From assembly GCA_944385455.1 (NCBI GenBank), contig CALWXI010000254.1, forward strand, positions 1-5,230: a stretch of 5,230 bases of DNA, written 5' to 3'. A program made the position numbers and the translations under genes. The DNA comes from an uncultured Oscillospiraceae bacterium. Lineage in GTDB: Bacteria > Bacillota > Clostridia > Oscillospirales > Oscillospiraceae. Every line of letters begins with the position of its first letter. Position 1 is the stretch's first letter. The notes under the pieces were generated by a model, which did no database searches, was not told the DNA's origin, and was given only the letters and a program-made list of their open reading frames with translations. This document shows positions 1 to 5,230 of the stretch, piece by piece.

Positions 1-816
1 GCCGCCGCCGCGCTGAACCTGTTCATCGTGCCGCTGAGCCTGTACACCGGCGGCACCATGGGCGTCTGCCAGCTGATCCGCACGCTGCTGCAGGATTACG
101 GCGGCCTGAACTTCGGTCAATACGACGTGGCCGGCATCCTGTATTTCCTGACCAACATCCCCATTCTGCTGTTTGCCTATCGGGACCTGGGGAAGAAGCT
201 GGTATTCAAAACAATGGTATGCGCCCTGTCGTACTCTCTCTTTTACAGCATCATTCCCATCCCCACCCGGCCCATCATTGACGACTATCTCACCGCCTGC
301 CTGCTGGGCGGCATCCTCACCGGCATTGGCAGCGGCATCGTCCTCACCTGCGGGTGCAGCAGCGGCGGACTGGACATCGTGGGCCTGTGCCTGAGCAAAC
401 GGGGCAGCTCTTTTACAGTGGGCCGCTTTTCCATCACCTTTAATGTCTTCCTCTATGCTGCCTGCCTGATTCTCTTTGAGCCGGCGGTGGCCATCTACTC
501 CGTGATCTACAACTTCTTCACCTCCATGGTGCTGGACCGGATGCACCAGCAGAACGTGAGCGTCCAGGCTCTGATTTTCACCCGGGAGGAGGAGAGCATC
601 AGCCGCTTCATCATCGACAATCTCCACCGCAGCGTCACCTACTGGGACGGCACCGGCGCCTACACCGGCGAGGGCGTCCACGTGCTGTGCGTGTGCCTTT
701 CCAAGTACGAGATCGAAGAGCTCCTCCACGCGGTTCACACCATCGACCCCCACGCCTTCATGACGGTCCAGGAGGGCACCCGGATCTTCGGCAACTTCCC
801 GAAGCGATTGGGGTGA
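1..816 (+). CDS. YitT family integral membrane protein (DUF161 + DUF2179), 5' end outside window
   Basis: The reading frame is open from base 1, so the gene begins before the window; 271 residues are visible and perhaps 15-25 are missing, since the family usually runs to about 280-290 aa. The GTG at 28 is internal: the residues before it (ALNLFIVP) match the usual YitT first-helix stretch. Hydrophobic segments lie at about residues 1-12, 43-61, 68-86, 97-118 and 145-172. Family marks are the YTGG turn (15-18) and GCSSGGLDIVG (118-128), the counterpart of the usual GGSTGGTDII motif. A soluble C-terminal DUF2179 domain spans about 190-268, with RSVTYWDGTGAYTG and a DPHAFMTV stretch before the final IFGNF. 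The family sits in the cytoplasmic membrane; its substrate is unknown, so no transport function is claimed. It lies 5 nt upstream of the racemase-like gene and probably shares its transcript. Family assignment is secure; function is open. Confidence 0.93.
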   Translation, partial: AAAALNLFIVPLSLYTGGTMGVCQLIRTLLQDYGGLNFGQYDVAGILYFLTNIPILLFAYRDLGKKLVFKTMVCALSYSLFYSIIPIPTRPIIDDYLTACLLGGILTGIGSGIVLTCGCSSGGLDIVGLCLSKRGSSFTVGRFSITFNVFLYAACLILFEPAVAIYSVIYNFFTSMVLDRMHQQNVSVQALIFTREEESISRFIIDNLHRSVTYWDGTGAYTGEGVHVLCVCLSKYEIEELLHAVHTIDPHAFMTVQEGTRIFGNFPKRLG

Positions 817-821
817 GGGGA
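810..821 (+). promoter_or_regulatory. Shine-Dalgarno of the racemase-like gene, overlapping the yitT-family stop codon
   Basis: GGGGTGA at 810-816 contains the GGTGA part of the consensus AGGAGGTGA and includes the TGA stop codon (814-816) of the upstream gene. It is followed by GGGGA and the ATG at 822, a 5-nt spacer. This supports ATG 822 as the start rather than the upstream ATG at 687, which would overlap the preceding gene by 130 nt. The arrangement is typical of translational coupling: ribosomes terminating on the membrane-protein cistron sit on the next initiation site. Confidence 0.7.
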
Positions 822-1475
822 ATGGAACAGCGATCTCCCATCGCGGTGCTGGCGGGCACTCCGGTGGATACGGAAATGGGGGCGGCGCTGGTGGCCGGGA
901 CAGGCCGCCGCCCCCGCTCCTTCCCGCTGGCGGAGGACCCCCGCAGCCAGACGGCCTTCCAGATCTCCTCCCCCGCGGAAAAGACCGCCGCCGTGCGGGC
1001 GGTGCTGGACCGGGCGGCGGAGGCTGGCTGCCGGCGGGTGTTCGTCTACTGCAACTCTCTCTCCGCCTCCGTGGACTTCGGTCCGCTGGCGGCGGAGACA
1101 GGCCTTCGGATCGTGACGCCCCTGGATGTGTACCGGACTCTGGCCCCCCGCTATCACCGCCTGGGGCTGTTGGCGGCCAACGCCCAGGGCCTTGCCGGCA
1201 TCGAGCGGACGTTCTTCACCTCCAATCCGGCCCTGGACCTGCTGGGCGCCTGCGCCCTGCCGGCGGTGGTCTCCATCGAGGCCGGCCTTTCCCCGGAGGA
1301 GCTGGTGGAACGGCATCATCTGGCGGAGGTGGCGGAGTGGTTCCGGCTGTGCGGCATGGAGGCCATGGTGCTGGGCTGCACCCACTTCCCTTATTTTAAG
1401 GAGGCCCTGGCCCGGCGCACCTCCCTGCCTCTCATCGATCCGGCGGAGGAGATGCTCCGGCTGCTGTTTGTGTGA
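822..1475 (+). CDS. Asp/Glu racemase superfamily protein, atypical MurI-like
   Basis: The 217-aa product has the two-cysteine signature of cofactor-independent amino acid racemases: C77 in VFVYCNSLSAS, corresponding to the CNTAS motif of MurI, and C186 in VLGCTHFPYF, which matches the MurI LGCTHYPLL motif almost exactly, including H188. In the family these cysteines are the opposed acid/base pair that deprotonates and reprotonates the alpha carbon. Two things are unusual. The protein is about 45 residues shorter than a normal MurI (260-270 aa). The N-terminal phosphate-independent substrate motif (FDSGVGG in MurI) is replaced by LAGTPVDTEMG (10-20), so the usual catalytic Asp-Ser pair is not in its normal place. 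Substrate is therefore uncertain: glutamate, aspartate or another small acid. ATG 822 was chosen because of its Shine-Dalgarno. No signal peptide or membrane segment is seen, so it should be cytoplasmic. It follows the YitT-family gene by 5 nt and ends one base before a strong terminator. Confidence 0.85.
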   Translation: MEQRSPIAVLAGTPVDTEMGAALVAGTGRRPRSFPLAEDPRSQTAFQISSPAEKTAAVRAVLDRAAEAGCRRVFVYCNSLSASVDFGPLAAETGLRIVTPLDVYRTLAPRYHRLGLLAANAQGLAGIERTFFTSNPALDLLGACALPAVVSIEAGLSPEELVERHHLAEVAEWFRLCGMEAMVLGCTHFPYFKEALARRTSLPLIDPAEEMLRLLFV

Positions 1476-1514
1476 GAAAGACCCCTGCATCCCCTCGGGA
1501 TGCAGGGGTCTTTT
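1476..1514. terminator. Bidirectional rho-independent terminator between convergent genes
   Basis: The arms 1480-1493 (GACCCCTGCATCCC) and 1497-1510 are perfect reverse complements, a 14-bp stem closed by the 3-nt loop CTC. On the + strand the stem is followed directly by TTTT (1511-1514). On the - strand it is followed by TTT (complement of AAA at 1477-1479), so the A/T flanks also extend the stem. It lies immediately after the racemase-like stop codon and 10 nt beyond the malQ stop codon, and can serve both converging transcripts. The T-tracts are short, but the stem is strong. Confidence 0.9.
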
Positions 1515-1524
1515 CATCCTCTCG

Positions 1525-3000
1525 TCAGCAGCGGCCGAAGGTGCAGGTCAGCTCCCGGATCCGGGCCGCCAGCTCCGGCGTGGTCCTGCCGGGCTCCAGA
1601 CGCCAGCTCCAGTTGCCCTTGGGCACGCCGGGCACGTTCACCCTGGCCTCGCTCCCCAGGCCCAGATAGTCCTGCAGCTGGGCCACGAACAGCTCCGCCA
1701 CGCTGCCCTGGCCCGCCCGGAGCAGGGCGGCGCAGACCTCGGCGGCATCGTCCGGAGCGCCCAGATAGCGCCGGGCGAAGGCCTGCTCCTTGGGCGCGGC
1801 CTCGGCATACCAGCCGGCGGCGGTGTTGTTGTCGTGAGTACCGGTGTAGCAGATGCAGTGGGGCGCGTAGTTATGGGGCAGATAGGCGTTGGCCGGACCG
1901 TCGAAGGCAAACTCCAGCACCTTCATCCCCGGCAGGCCGGAAGTCTCACGCAGCTGGTGCACCGCGTCGGTGAGGATGCCCAGGTCCTCGGCAATGTAGG
2001 TGATCTGGGGGAACCAGTTGATGAGCACGCCCAGAAGGTCCATGCCGGGTCCCTTCTCCCATGCGCCCTCCTTGGCGGTCTCGGCCCCGGCGGGCACCGC
2101 CCAGTAGCTCTCGAAAGCCCGGAAGTGGTCGATGCGGATGGCGTCGAAAAGCCTGGCGGCGCCCTCCACCCGGCGGATCCACCACCCGAAGCCGTCCGCC
2201 TTCTGGGCCTGCCAGTCATACAGGGGATTGCCCCACAGCTGCCCCTCCTTGGAGAAGTAGTCCGGCGGCACCCCGGCCACCTTTGCCGGATACCCCCGGC
2301 TGTCCAGCAGGAATTCCTTCCGTTCGCTCCACACGTCCGCAGAGTCCTGGGAGACATAGATGGGCAGGTCCCCGATGATCCGGATGCCCAGGCTGTTGAC
2401 ATACTGCTTCAGGGCCTTCCACTGGGTAAAGAAGCTGTACTGCACCCAGGTGTGGAACGCCACATCCTCCTCCAGATTGGCCCGGGCATGCTCCAGAGCA
2501 GCGGCGTCGTGGCGGCGCAGGGCCTCGTCCGGCCAGTCATACCACGCCTTGTCGCCGAAATGGGCCTTGATGGCCCGGTAGAGGGCATATTCCCGCAGCC
2601 AGGGCGTGGACTCCCGGAAGGCCCGGGCAGCCTCCGCCTCCTGGGCGGAGATGCGGGCAAAGGCCCGGCGCAGCAGCTTTTCCCGGCCGGCGCACAGCGC
2701 GGCGTAATCGATGCGGTCCCCCTGGGGCACCCTGGCGCTTTCCAGCTCCTCCGGCGTCAGCAGTCCCTGCCGGGCCAGAATATCCAAATCCACAAAGAAG
2801 GGATTCCCGGCAAAGGTGGAGATGCTGGTGTAGGGCGAGTCTCCCGCTCCGGTGGGGCCTACCGGCAGGATCTGCCACCAGCTCTGTCCCGCAGCATGGA
2901 GAAATTCCGCAAAGGCCCGGGCGGATGCGCCCAGAGAGCCGATCCCATAGGAGGACGGCAGGGAAAAGATTGGCATCAGGATGCCCGCTGAACGTTTCAT
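1525..3000 (-). CDS. malQ: 4-alpha-glucanotransferase (amylomaltase, GH77)
   Basis: The 491-aa cytoplasmic enzyme disproportionates maltodextrins, moving 1,4-alpha-glucan segments between chains and releasing glucose. GH77 marks in order: GIGSLG (20-24), WWQILPVGPTG (41-51), SPYTSISTFAGNP (55-67), GDLPIYVSQDSADVW (210-224), GNPLYDW (257-263), IRIDHFRAFESYWAVPAG (288-305) with nucleophile D291, IAEDLG (336-341) with acid/base E338, GLPGMKVLEFAFDG (355-368), YTGTHDNNT (385-393) with D390, and VNVPGVPKGNWSWR near the C-terminus. All three catalytic carboxylates are present and the length is normal for the short bacterial type (about 490-510 aa). The start is ATG 2998-3000: the codons upstream do not resemble the family, and the promoter lies within them. 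The gene stands alone, with its own promoter, a terminator behind it and no glycogen or maltose genes within the window. Confidence 0.97.
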   Translation of the reverse strand: MKRSAGILMPIFSLPSSYGIGSLGASARAFAEFLHAAGQSWWQILPVGPTGAGDSPYTSISTFAGNPFFVDLDILARQGLLTPEELESARVPQGDRIDYAALCAGREKLLRRAFARISAQEAEAARAFRESTPWLREYALYRAIKAHFGDKAWYDWPDEALRRHDAAALEHARANLEEDVAFHTWVQYSFFTQWKALKQYVNSLGIRIIGDLPIYVSQDSADVWSERKEFLLDSRGYPAKVAGVPPDYFSKEGQLWGNPLYDWQAQKADGFGWWIRRVEGAARLFDAIRIDHFRAFESYWAVPAGAETAKEGAWEKGPGMDLLGVLINWFPQITYIAEDLGILTDAVHQLRETSGLPGMKVLEFAFDGPANAYLPHNYAPHCICYTGTHDNNTAAGWYAEAAPKEQAFARRYLGAPDDAAEVCAALLRAGQGSVAELFVAQLQDYLGLGSEARVNVPGVPKGNWSWRLEPGRTTPELAARIRELTCTFGRC

Positions 3001-3007
3001 GAATGGC

Positions 3008-3016
3008 TTCACTCCT
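3008..3016 (-). promoter_or_regulatory. malQ Shine-Dalgarno
   Basis: On the - strand AGGAGTGA (3016 to 3009) is one base short of the full AGGAGGTGA consensus. The AGGAG core is 11 nt from the ATG at 3000, slightly long, but counting the GTGA part brings it to about 7-8 nt. A GTG inside it, four codons upstream of the ATG, is in frame but would place the start within the ribosome binding site itself, so ATG 3000 is preferred. Confidence 0.6.
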
Positions 3017-3028
3017 GTTTTCCAAAGT

Positions 3029-3048
3029 CTGCCGCCTGCGGGCGGCAG
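3029..3048 (-). promoter_or_regulatory. GC-rich hairpin in predicted malQ 5' UTR
   Basis: Arms 3029-3036 (CTGCCGCC) and 3041-3048 (GGCGGCAG) form a perfect 8-bp stem with a 4-nt loop (CGCA as read on the - strand). It lies between the predicted transcription start near 3059 and the malQ ribosome binding site. On the transcript it is followed by ACUUUGG rather than a clean U-run, so it is a poor terminator. It may stabilise the transcript, limit early elongation or be incidental in GC-rich DNA. Structure is seen; role is not. Confidence 0.4.
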
Positions 3049-3049
3049 C

Positions 3050-3084
3050 GCCGCTGTATGGCCTCTATTGTACGCGACAGCGGC
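3050..3084. repeat. 8-bp inverted repeat bracketing the malQ -10 box, possible operator
   Basis: GCCGCTGT (3050-3057) and ACAGCGGC (3077-3084) are perfect reverse complements separated by 19 bp that contain the -10 hexamer (3067-3072). Only the downstream arm would be transcribed from a start near 3059, so the repeat acts, if at all, at the DNA level. A second short palindrome, CAGCG-C-CGCTG (3046-3056), overlaps the downstream arm. A regulator of carbohydrate genes is a plausible binder, but the local sequence is rich in CGG/CCG triplets, so chance similarity is a real alternative. Confidence 0.35.
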
Positions 3085-3096
3085 AGTCTTTGTCAA
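3067..3096 (-). promoter_or_regulatory. sigma-A-type promoter for malQ
   Basis: Read on the - strand, TTGACA (3096 to 3091) is a perfect -35 hexamer and TACAAT (3072 to 3067) differs from the TATAAT -10 at one base, with an 18-bp spacer. Transcription would start near 3059-3060, giving a 5' UTR of about 60 nt before malQ. The DNA just upstream (about 3111-3147) is strikingly A/T-rich for this genome, with runs of A on the - strand, as in UP-element-like regions, although it sits somewhat far upstream. No promoter this good is seen elsewhere in the window. Confidence 0.8.
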
Positions 3097-3167
3097 GGCG
3101 CATAAATGCCGTGTACTTTTTTGTCATTCTTTTGTTAATTTTATGGTATGACCTCTCTGAAACGCCG

Positions 3168-3201
3168 AAAACCGGCCGGCCTCCAAAGAGACCGGCCGGT
3201 T
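3168..3201 (-). terminator. Rho-independent terminator of the argD-argF unit
   Basis: On the - strand, AACCGGCCGGTCTC (3201 to 3188) pairs over 14 bp with GAGGCCGGCCGGTT (3183 to 3170), with a single G-U pair and a TTTG loop. It is followed by two further T's, so the stem runs into a TTTT tract. On the + strand the same DNA has a C-A mismatch and no T-run, so it is oriented for argF, whose stop codon is 10 nt upstream. It separates the arginine unit from the malQ promoter about 70 bp downstream. Confidence 0.9.
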
Positions 3202-3211
3202 CCATCGATTT

Positions 3212-4201
3212 TCAGCGCATCAGCTCGTACATGACGGCCTTGATGGTATGCATGCGGTTTTCCGCCTCGTCAAAGACGATGGACTGCTCGGACTCGAACA
3301 CCTCGTCAGCGACCTCCATGGCACTGCGTCCGAACTTCTCGCCCATCTCCCGGCCCACCCGGGTCTTGCGGTCATGATAGGCGGGCAGGCAGTGCATGAA
3401 GCGGCACTGGGGACCGGCGTTGTCCATCAGGGCTTTCGTGACCTGATAGGGGGCCAGGGCGTCGATCCGCTCCTGCCACACCTCCACCGGCTCGCCCATG
3501 GAGACCCACACGTCGGTGTAGAGCACGTCCGCGCCCTTGGTGGCGGCCACGGGGTCCGTCTCGAACTCCAGCACGGCGCCGGTCTCAGCGGCGATGGCCC
3601 GGCAGGTGTCGACGAGGGCCTGGTCCGGCATGTACGCCTTGGGCGCGCAGGCCACGAAGTGCATGCCCATCTTGGCGCAGCCCACCATGAGGCTGTTGCC
3701 CATGTTGAACCGGGCGTCGCCCAGATACACCAGCTTGATGCCCCGGAGCCTGCCGAAGTGCTCCTGGATGGTGAGGAAGTCCGCCAGGATCTGGGTGGGG
3801 TGGAACTCGTTGGTGAGTCCGTTGAACACGGGGACGCCGGCATAGTGGGCCAGTTCCTCCACGATGCTCTGGCCGAAGCCCCGGTATTCGATGCCGTCAT
3901 ACATCCGGCCCAGCACCCGGGCGGTGTCGGCGATGGACTCCTTCACGCCGATCTGGGAGCCGGTGGGCCCCAGATAGGTGGAGCCCATGCCCAGATCCCG
4001 GGCGGCCACCTCGAAGGCGCAGCGGGTGCGGGTGGAGGTCTTTTCAAAGATCAGCGCCACATTCTTCCCCTCCAGGTAGCGGTGGGGGACGCCGGCCTTC
4101 TTCTTGGCCTTCAGGTCCGCGGCGGTATCCAGGAACCGCTGGATCTCCGCAGGGGTGAAGTCCAGGAGCTTGAGAAAATGGGTGTGATGTTCCATGTGCA
4201 T
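3212..4201 (-). CDS. argF: Ornithine carbamoyltransferase
   Basis: The 329-aa product transfers carbamoyl phosphate to ornithine, giving citrulline, in the cytoplasm; family members are usually trimers. Visible motifs: STRTR (56-60) and HPTQ (134-137) for carbamoyl phosphate, DVWVSMGE (230-237) whose D230, S234 and M235 bind ornithine, HCLP (270-273) with C271, and ENRMHT (314-319). Length is typical. GDARFNMGNS (161-170) has Phe at 165 where most relatives have Asn; the ornithine-contacting Asn166 is kept. Two starts are possible: ATG 4201, or ATG 4195 two codons on (MEHHTHF), which would have a better-spaced AAGAGAG ribosome site. The catabolic arcB enzyme is closely related, but an argD neighbour upstream and the absence of arcA or arcC here favour a biosynthetic role. 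It is 55 nt downstream of argD, with no separate promoter evident, and ends at its own terminator. Confidence 0.96.
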   Translation of the reverse strand: MHMEHHTHFLKLLDFTPAEIQRFLDTAADLKAKKKAGVPHRYLEGKNVALIFEKTSTRTRCAFEVAARDLGMGSTYLGPTGSQIGVKESIADTARVLGRMYDGIEYRGFGQSIVEELAHYAGVPVFNGLTNEFHPTQILADFLTIQEHFGRLRGIKLVYLGDARFNMGNSLMVGCAKMGMHFVACAPKAYMPDQALVDTCRAIAAETGAVLEFETDPVAATKGADVLYTDVWVSMGEPVEVWQERIDALAPYQVTKALMDNAGPQCRFMHCLPAYHDRKTRVGREMGEKFGRSAMEVADEVFESEQSIVFDEAENRMHTIKAVMYELMR

Positions 4202-4212
4202 CTCTCTTTCCC

Positions 4213-4237
4213 GGCGGGCCGTCTCACAGACGCCGCC
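4213..4237 (-). other. Hairpin in the argD-argF intercistronic gap
   Basis: In the 55-nt gap, GGCGG (4213-4217) and CGTCT (4220-4224) pair with AGACG (4228-4232) and CCGCC (4233-4237), making a 10-bp stem with a 2-nt bulge and a 3-nt loop. It is not followed by a T-run on the - strand, so it is not a standard terminator; GGGAAAGAGAG and the argF start follow within about 12 nt. It could protect the transcript, mark a processing site or modulate argF initiation. No clear ArgR (ARG box) site is seen here. Confidence 0.4.
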
Positions 4238-4256
4238 GTGGTTTGGTATCCGGGCC

Positions 4257-5230
4257 TCAGCCCAGGGTCCTTTTCAGGATGGCGACGCCCTTGTCCATCT
4301 CTTCATAGGTGATGGTCAGCGGCGGCAGCAGCCGCATGCCGGGACCAGCGGTGAGGATCAGCAGTCCGTTTTCGATGAGCCGGGCGGCCAGGGCCTTATT
4401 GGTCCAGCCCTCCCGGACCTCGATGCCGATCATGAGCCCCAGGCCCCGGGTCTTTCCGAAGCAGGGCAGGTCCAGCGCCTCGATCTTCTGCCGCAGGTAC
4501 GCGCCCTTTTCCGCCACCTCCGCCAAAAACGCGTCCGTGAGGGCCTCCTGCACGGCAAGGCCCGCCGCGGCACAGATAGGATTGGCGCCGAAGGTGGTGG
4601 CGTGGGTGCCGGGGGTCAGCACGTCCCGGCACTTTTCCGCGGCCATGATGCCGCTCATGGGAAGGCCGCCGGCGATGCCCTTGGCGAAGGAGCACACGTC
4701 CGGCAAAATGCCGTACTGCTGGAAGGCAAAGAGGCTGCCGGTGCGGCCCACGCCGGTCTGGACTTCGTCCACCAGCAGCAGCCAGTCCCGCTCCCGGCAG
4801 AGCTTTGCCACCGCCTGGACATAGTCCTGATCCAGCGGCAGCACGCCGCCCTCCCCCTGGACCAGTTCCACCATCACGGCGCACACGTCGTCTCCCGCCT
4901 GAGCCTCCAGGTCGGCAGGGTCGTCGGCCCGGGCGTAGCGGAAGCCCTCGGTGAAGGGGAAGAAGTAGTTGTGGAACACCTCCTGGCCGGTGGCCTTCAG
5001 GGTGGTGATGGTGCGGCCGTGGAAGGAGTTCACCAGAGTGATAATGGTGGACCGGCCCTGGCCGTAGCGGTCAAAGCTGTACTTCCGGGCCAGCTTGATC
5101 ATGCCCTCGTTGGCCTCGCCGCCGCCGTTGGCAAAGAACACATTGCTCATGCCGGTGCGCTGGCACAGGATCTGGGCCAGCCGGGCGGCGGGCTCGGTGT
5201 AGAAGAGGTTGGAGGCGTGGCCCAGCTTGG
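4257..5230 (-). CDS. argD: Acetylornithine aminotransferase (class III PLP), 5' end outside window
   Basis: The frame is open to the window edge; the ATG at 5150 is internal because the 26 codons before it read LGHASNLFYTEPAARLAQIL, the usual ArgD N-terminal stretch. About 323 residues are visible, with roughly 70-80 missing from a normal 390-400. The enzyme makes N-acetylornithine from N-acetylglutamate semialdehyde and glutamate. Counting from that internal Met: FFANGGGEANEG (5-16), FHGRT (43-47), VELVQGEGGV (94-103), LVDEVQTGVGRTG (126-138) with D128 facing the PLP pyridine nitrogen, SFAKGIAGGLP (154-164) with Schiff-base lysine K157 (codon at 4680-4682), and HATTFGANP (183-191) with T186 for the partner subunit's PLP phosphate. 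Oddity: NGGGEANE stands where the family has NSGAEANE or NSGTEANE. It is followed by argF, which supports argD over other class III aminotransferases such as ornithine or GABA aminotransferase. Confidence 0.94.
   Translation of the reverse strand, partial: KLGHASNLFYTEPAARLAQILCQRTGMSNVFFANGGGEANEGMIKLARKYSFDRYGQGRSTIITLVNSFHGRTITTLKATGQEVFHNYFFPFTEGFRYARADDPADLEAQAGDDVCAVMVELVQGEGGVLPLDQDYVQAVAKLCRERDWLLLVDEVQTGVGRTGSLFAFQQYGILPDVCSFAKGIAGGLPMSGIMAAEKCRDVLTPGTHATTFGANPICAAAGLAVQEALTDAFLAEVAEKGAYLRQKIEALDLPCFGKTRGLGLMIGIEVREGWTNKALAARLIENGLLILTAGPGMRLLPPLTITYEEMDKGVAILKRTLG

Noticed and set aside
687..821. Upstream ATG at 687 as an earlier start of the racemase-like gene
   Set aside because: It would overlap the YitT-family coding sequence by 130 nt, and the added residues are an Arg/Pro-rich out-of-frame reading. 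ATG 822 has a proper Shine-Dalgarno.
735..1517. 260-codon - strand frame across the racemase-like gene
   Set aside because: It shadows a + strand gene with clear catalytic motifs, runs through the terminator hairpin and has no ribosome site or family resemblance.
1126..2991. 621-codon open frame on the + strand opposite malQ
   Set aside because: It overlaps the racemase-like gene and lies antisense to a GH77 gene with all its motifs. Its composition (Gly/Pro/Ala/Arg-rich, no domain) is what GC-rich third positions produce on the opposite strand.
3001..3096. N-terminal extension of malQ to 3096
   Set aside because: The extra 32 codons have no GH77 similarity and overlap the predicted promoter, hairpin and ribosome site.
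3170..3201. CCGGCCGG palindromes as a possible regulatory repeat
   Set aside because: They are the two arms of the argF terminator stem and are fully explained by it.
3003..3377. Small + strand frame across the malQ-argF intergenic region
   Set aside because: It crosses the argF terminator and the 3' end of argF, has no ribosome site and shows no recognisable domain.
3248..4312. 354-codon open frame on the + strand opposite argF
   Set aside because: It is rich in His/Gly/Val, has no recognisable motif and exactly shadows argF; explained by codon bias of the real gene.

Overview
This is a high-GC (roughly 60-65% by eye) bacterial chromosomal segment with five protein genes and no mobile element, CRISPR array, tRNA or rRNA that I can see. 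GC-rich codon use, the YitT/DUF2179 membrane protein, clostridial-type ArgF/ArgD sequences and tight intergenic spacing suggest a high-GC Clostridia member, most likely of the Oscillospiraceae (Flavonifractor/Oscillibacter-like gut bacteria). That placement is inferred from sequence character and was not checked by a search.

Left part, + strand (1-1475): the 3' part of a YitT-family membrane protein gene (truncated by the window edge) is followed after 5 nt by a small Asp/Glu-racemase-superfamily gene whose Shine-Dalgarno overlaps the yitT stop codon. The two look co-transcribed and probably translationally coupled. A perfect 14-bp hairpin with T/A flanks on both sides (1476-1514) ends this unit and also serves the convergent gene.

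Middle, - strand (1525-3000): a complete 4-alpha-glucanotransferase (malQ, GH77) of 491 aa with all three catalytic carboxylates visible. It is a stand-alone unit. Upstream lies a near-consensus sigma-A-type promoter (TTGACA, 18 bp, TACAAT), with an 8-bp inverted repeat bracketing the -10 and a GC-rich hairpin in the predicted 5' UTR.

Right part, - strand (3166-5230): the 5' end of argD (acetylornithine aminotransferase) is cut off by the window edge. It is followed by argF (ornithine carbamoyltransferase) 55 nt downstream and then a strong 14-bp-stem terminator. ArgD makes N-acetylornithine; after deacetylation by an enzyme not in this window, ArgF carbamoylates ornithine to citrulline. The pair is therefore the tail of an arginine biosynthesis operon.

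The window is mostly ordinary housekeeping metabolism. The points worth a second look are residue-level departures from consensus in ArgD, ArgF and the racemase-like protein, and the possible operator architecture at the malQ promoter. I see no convincing undescribed system.
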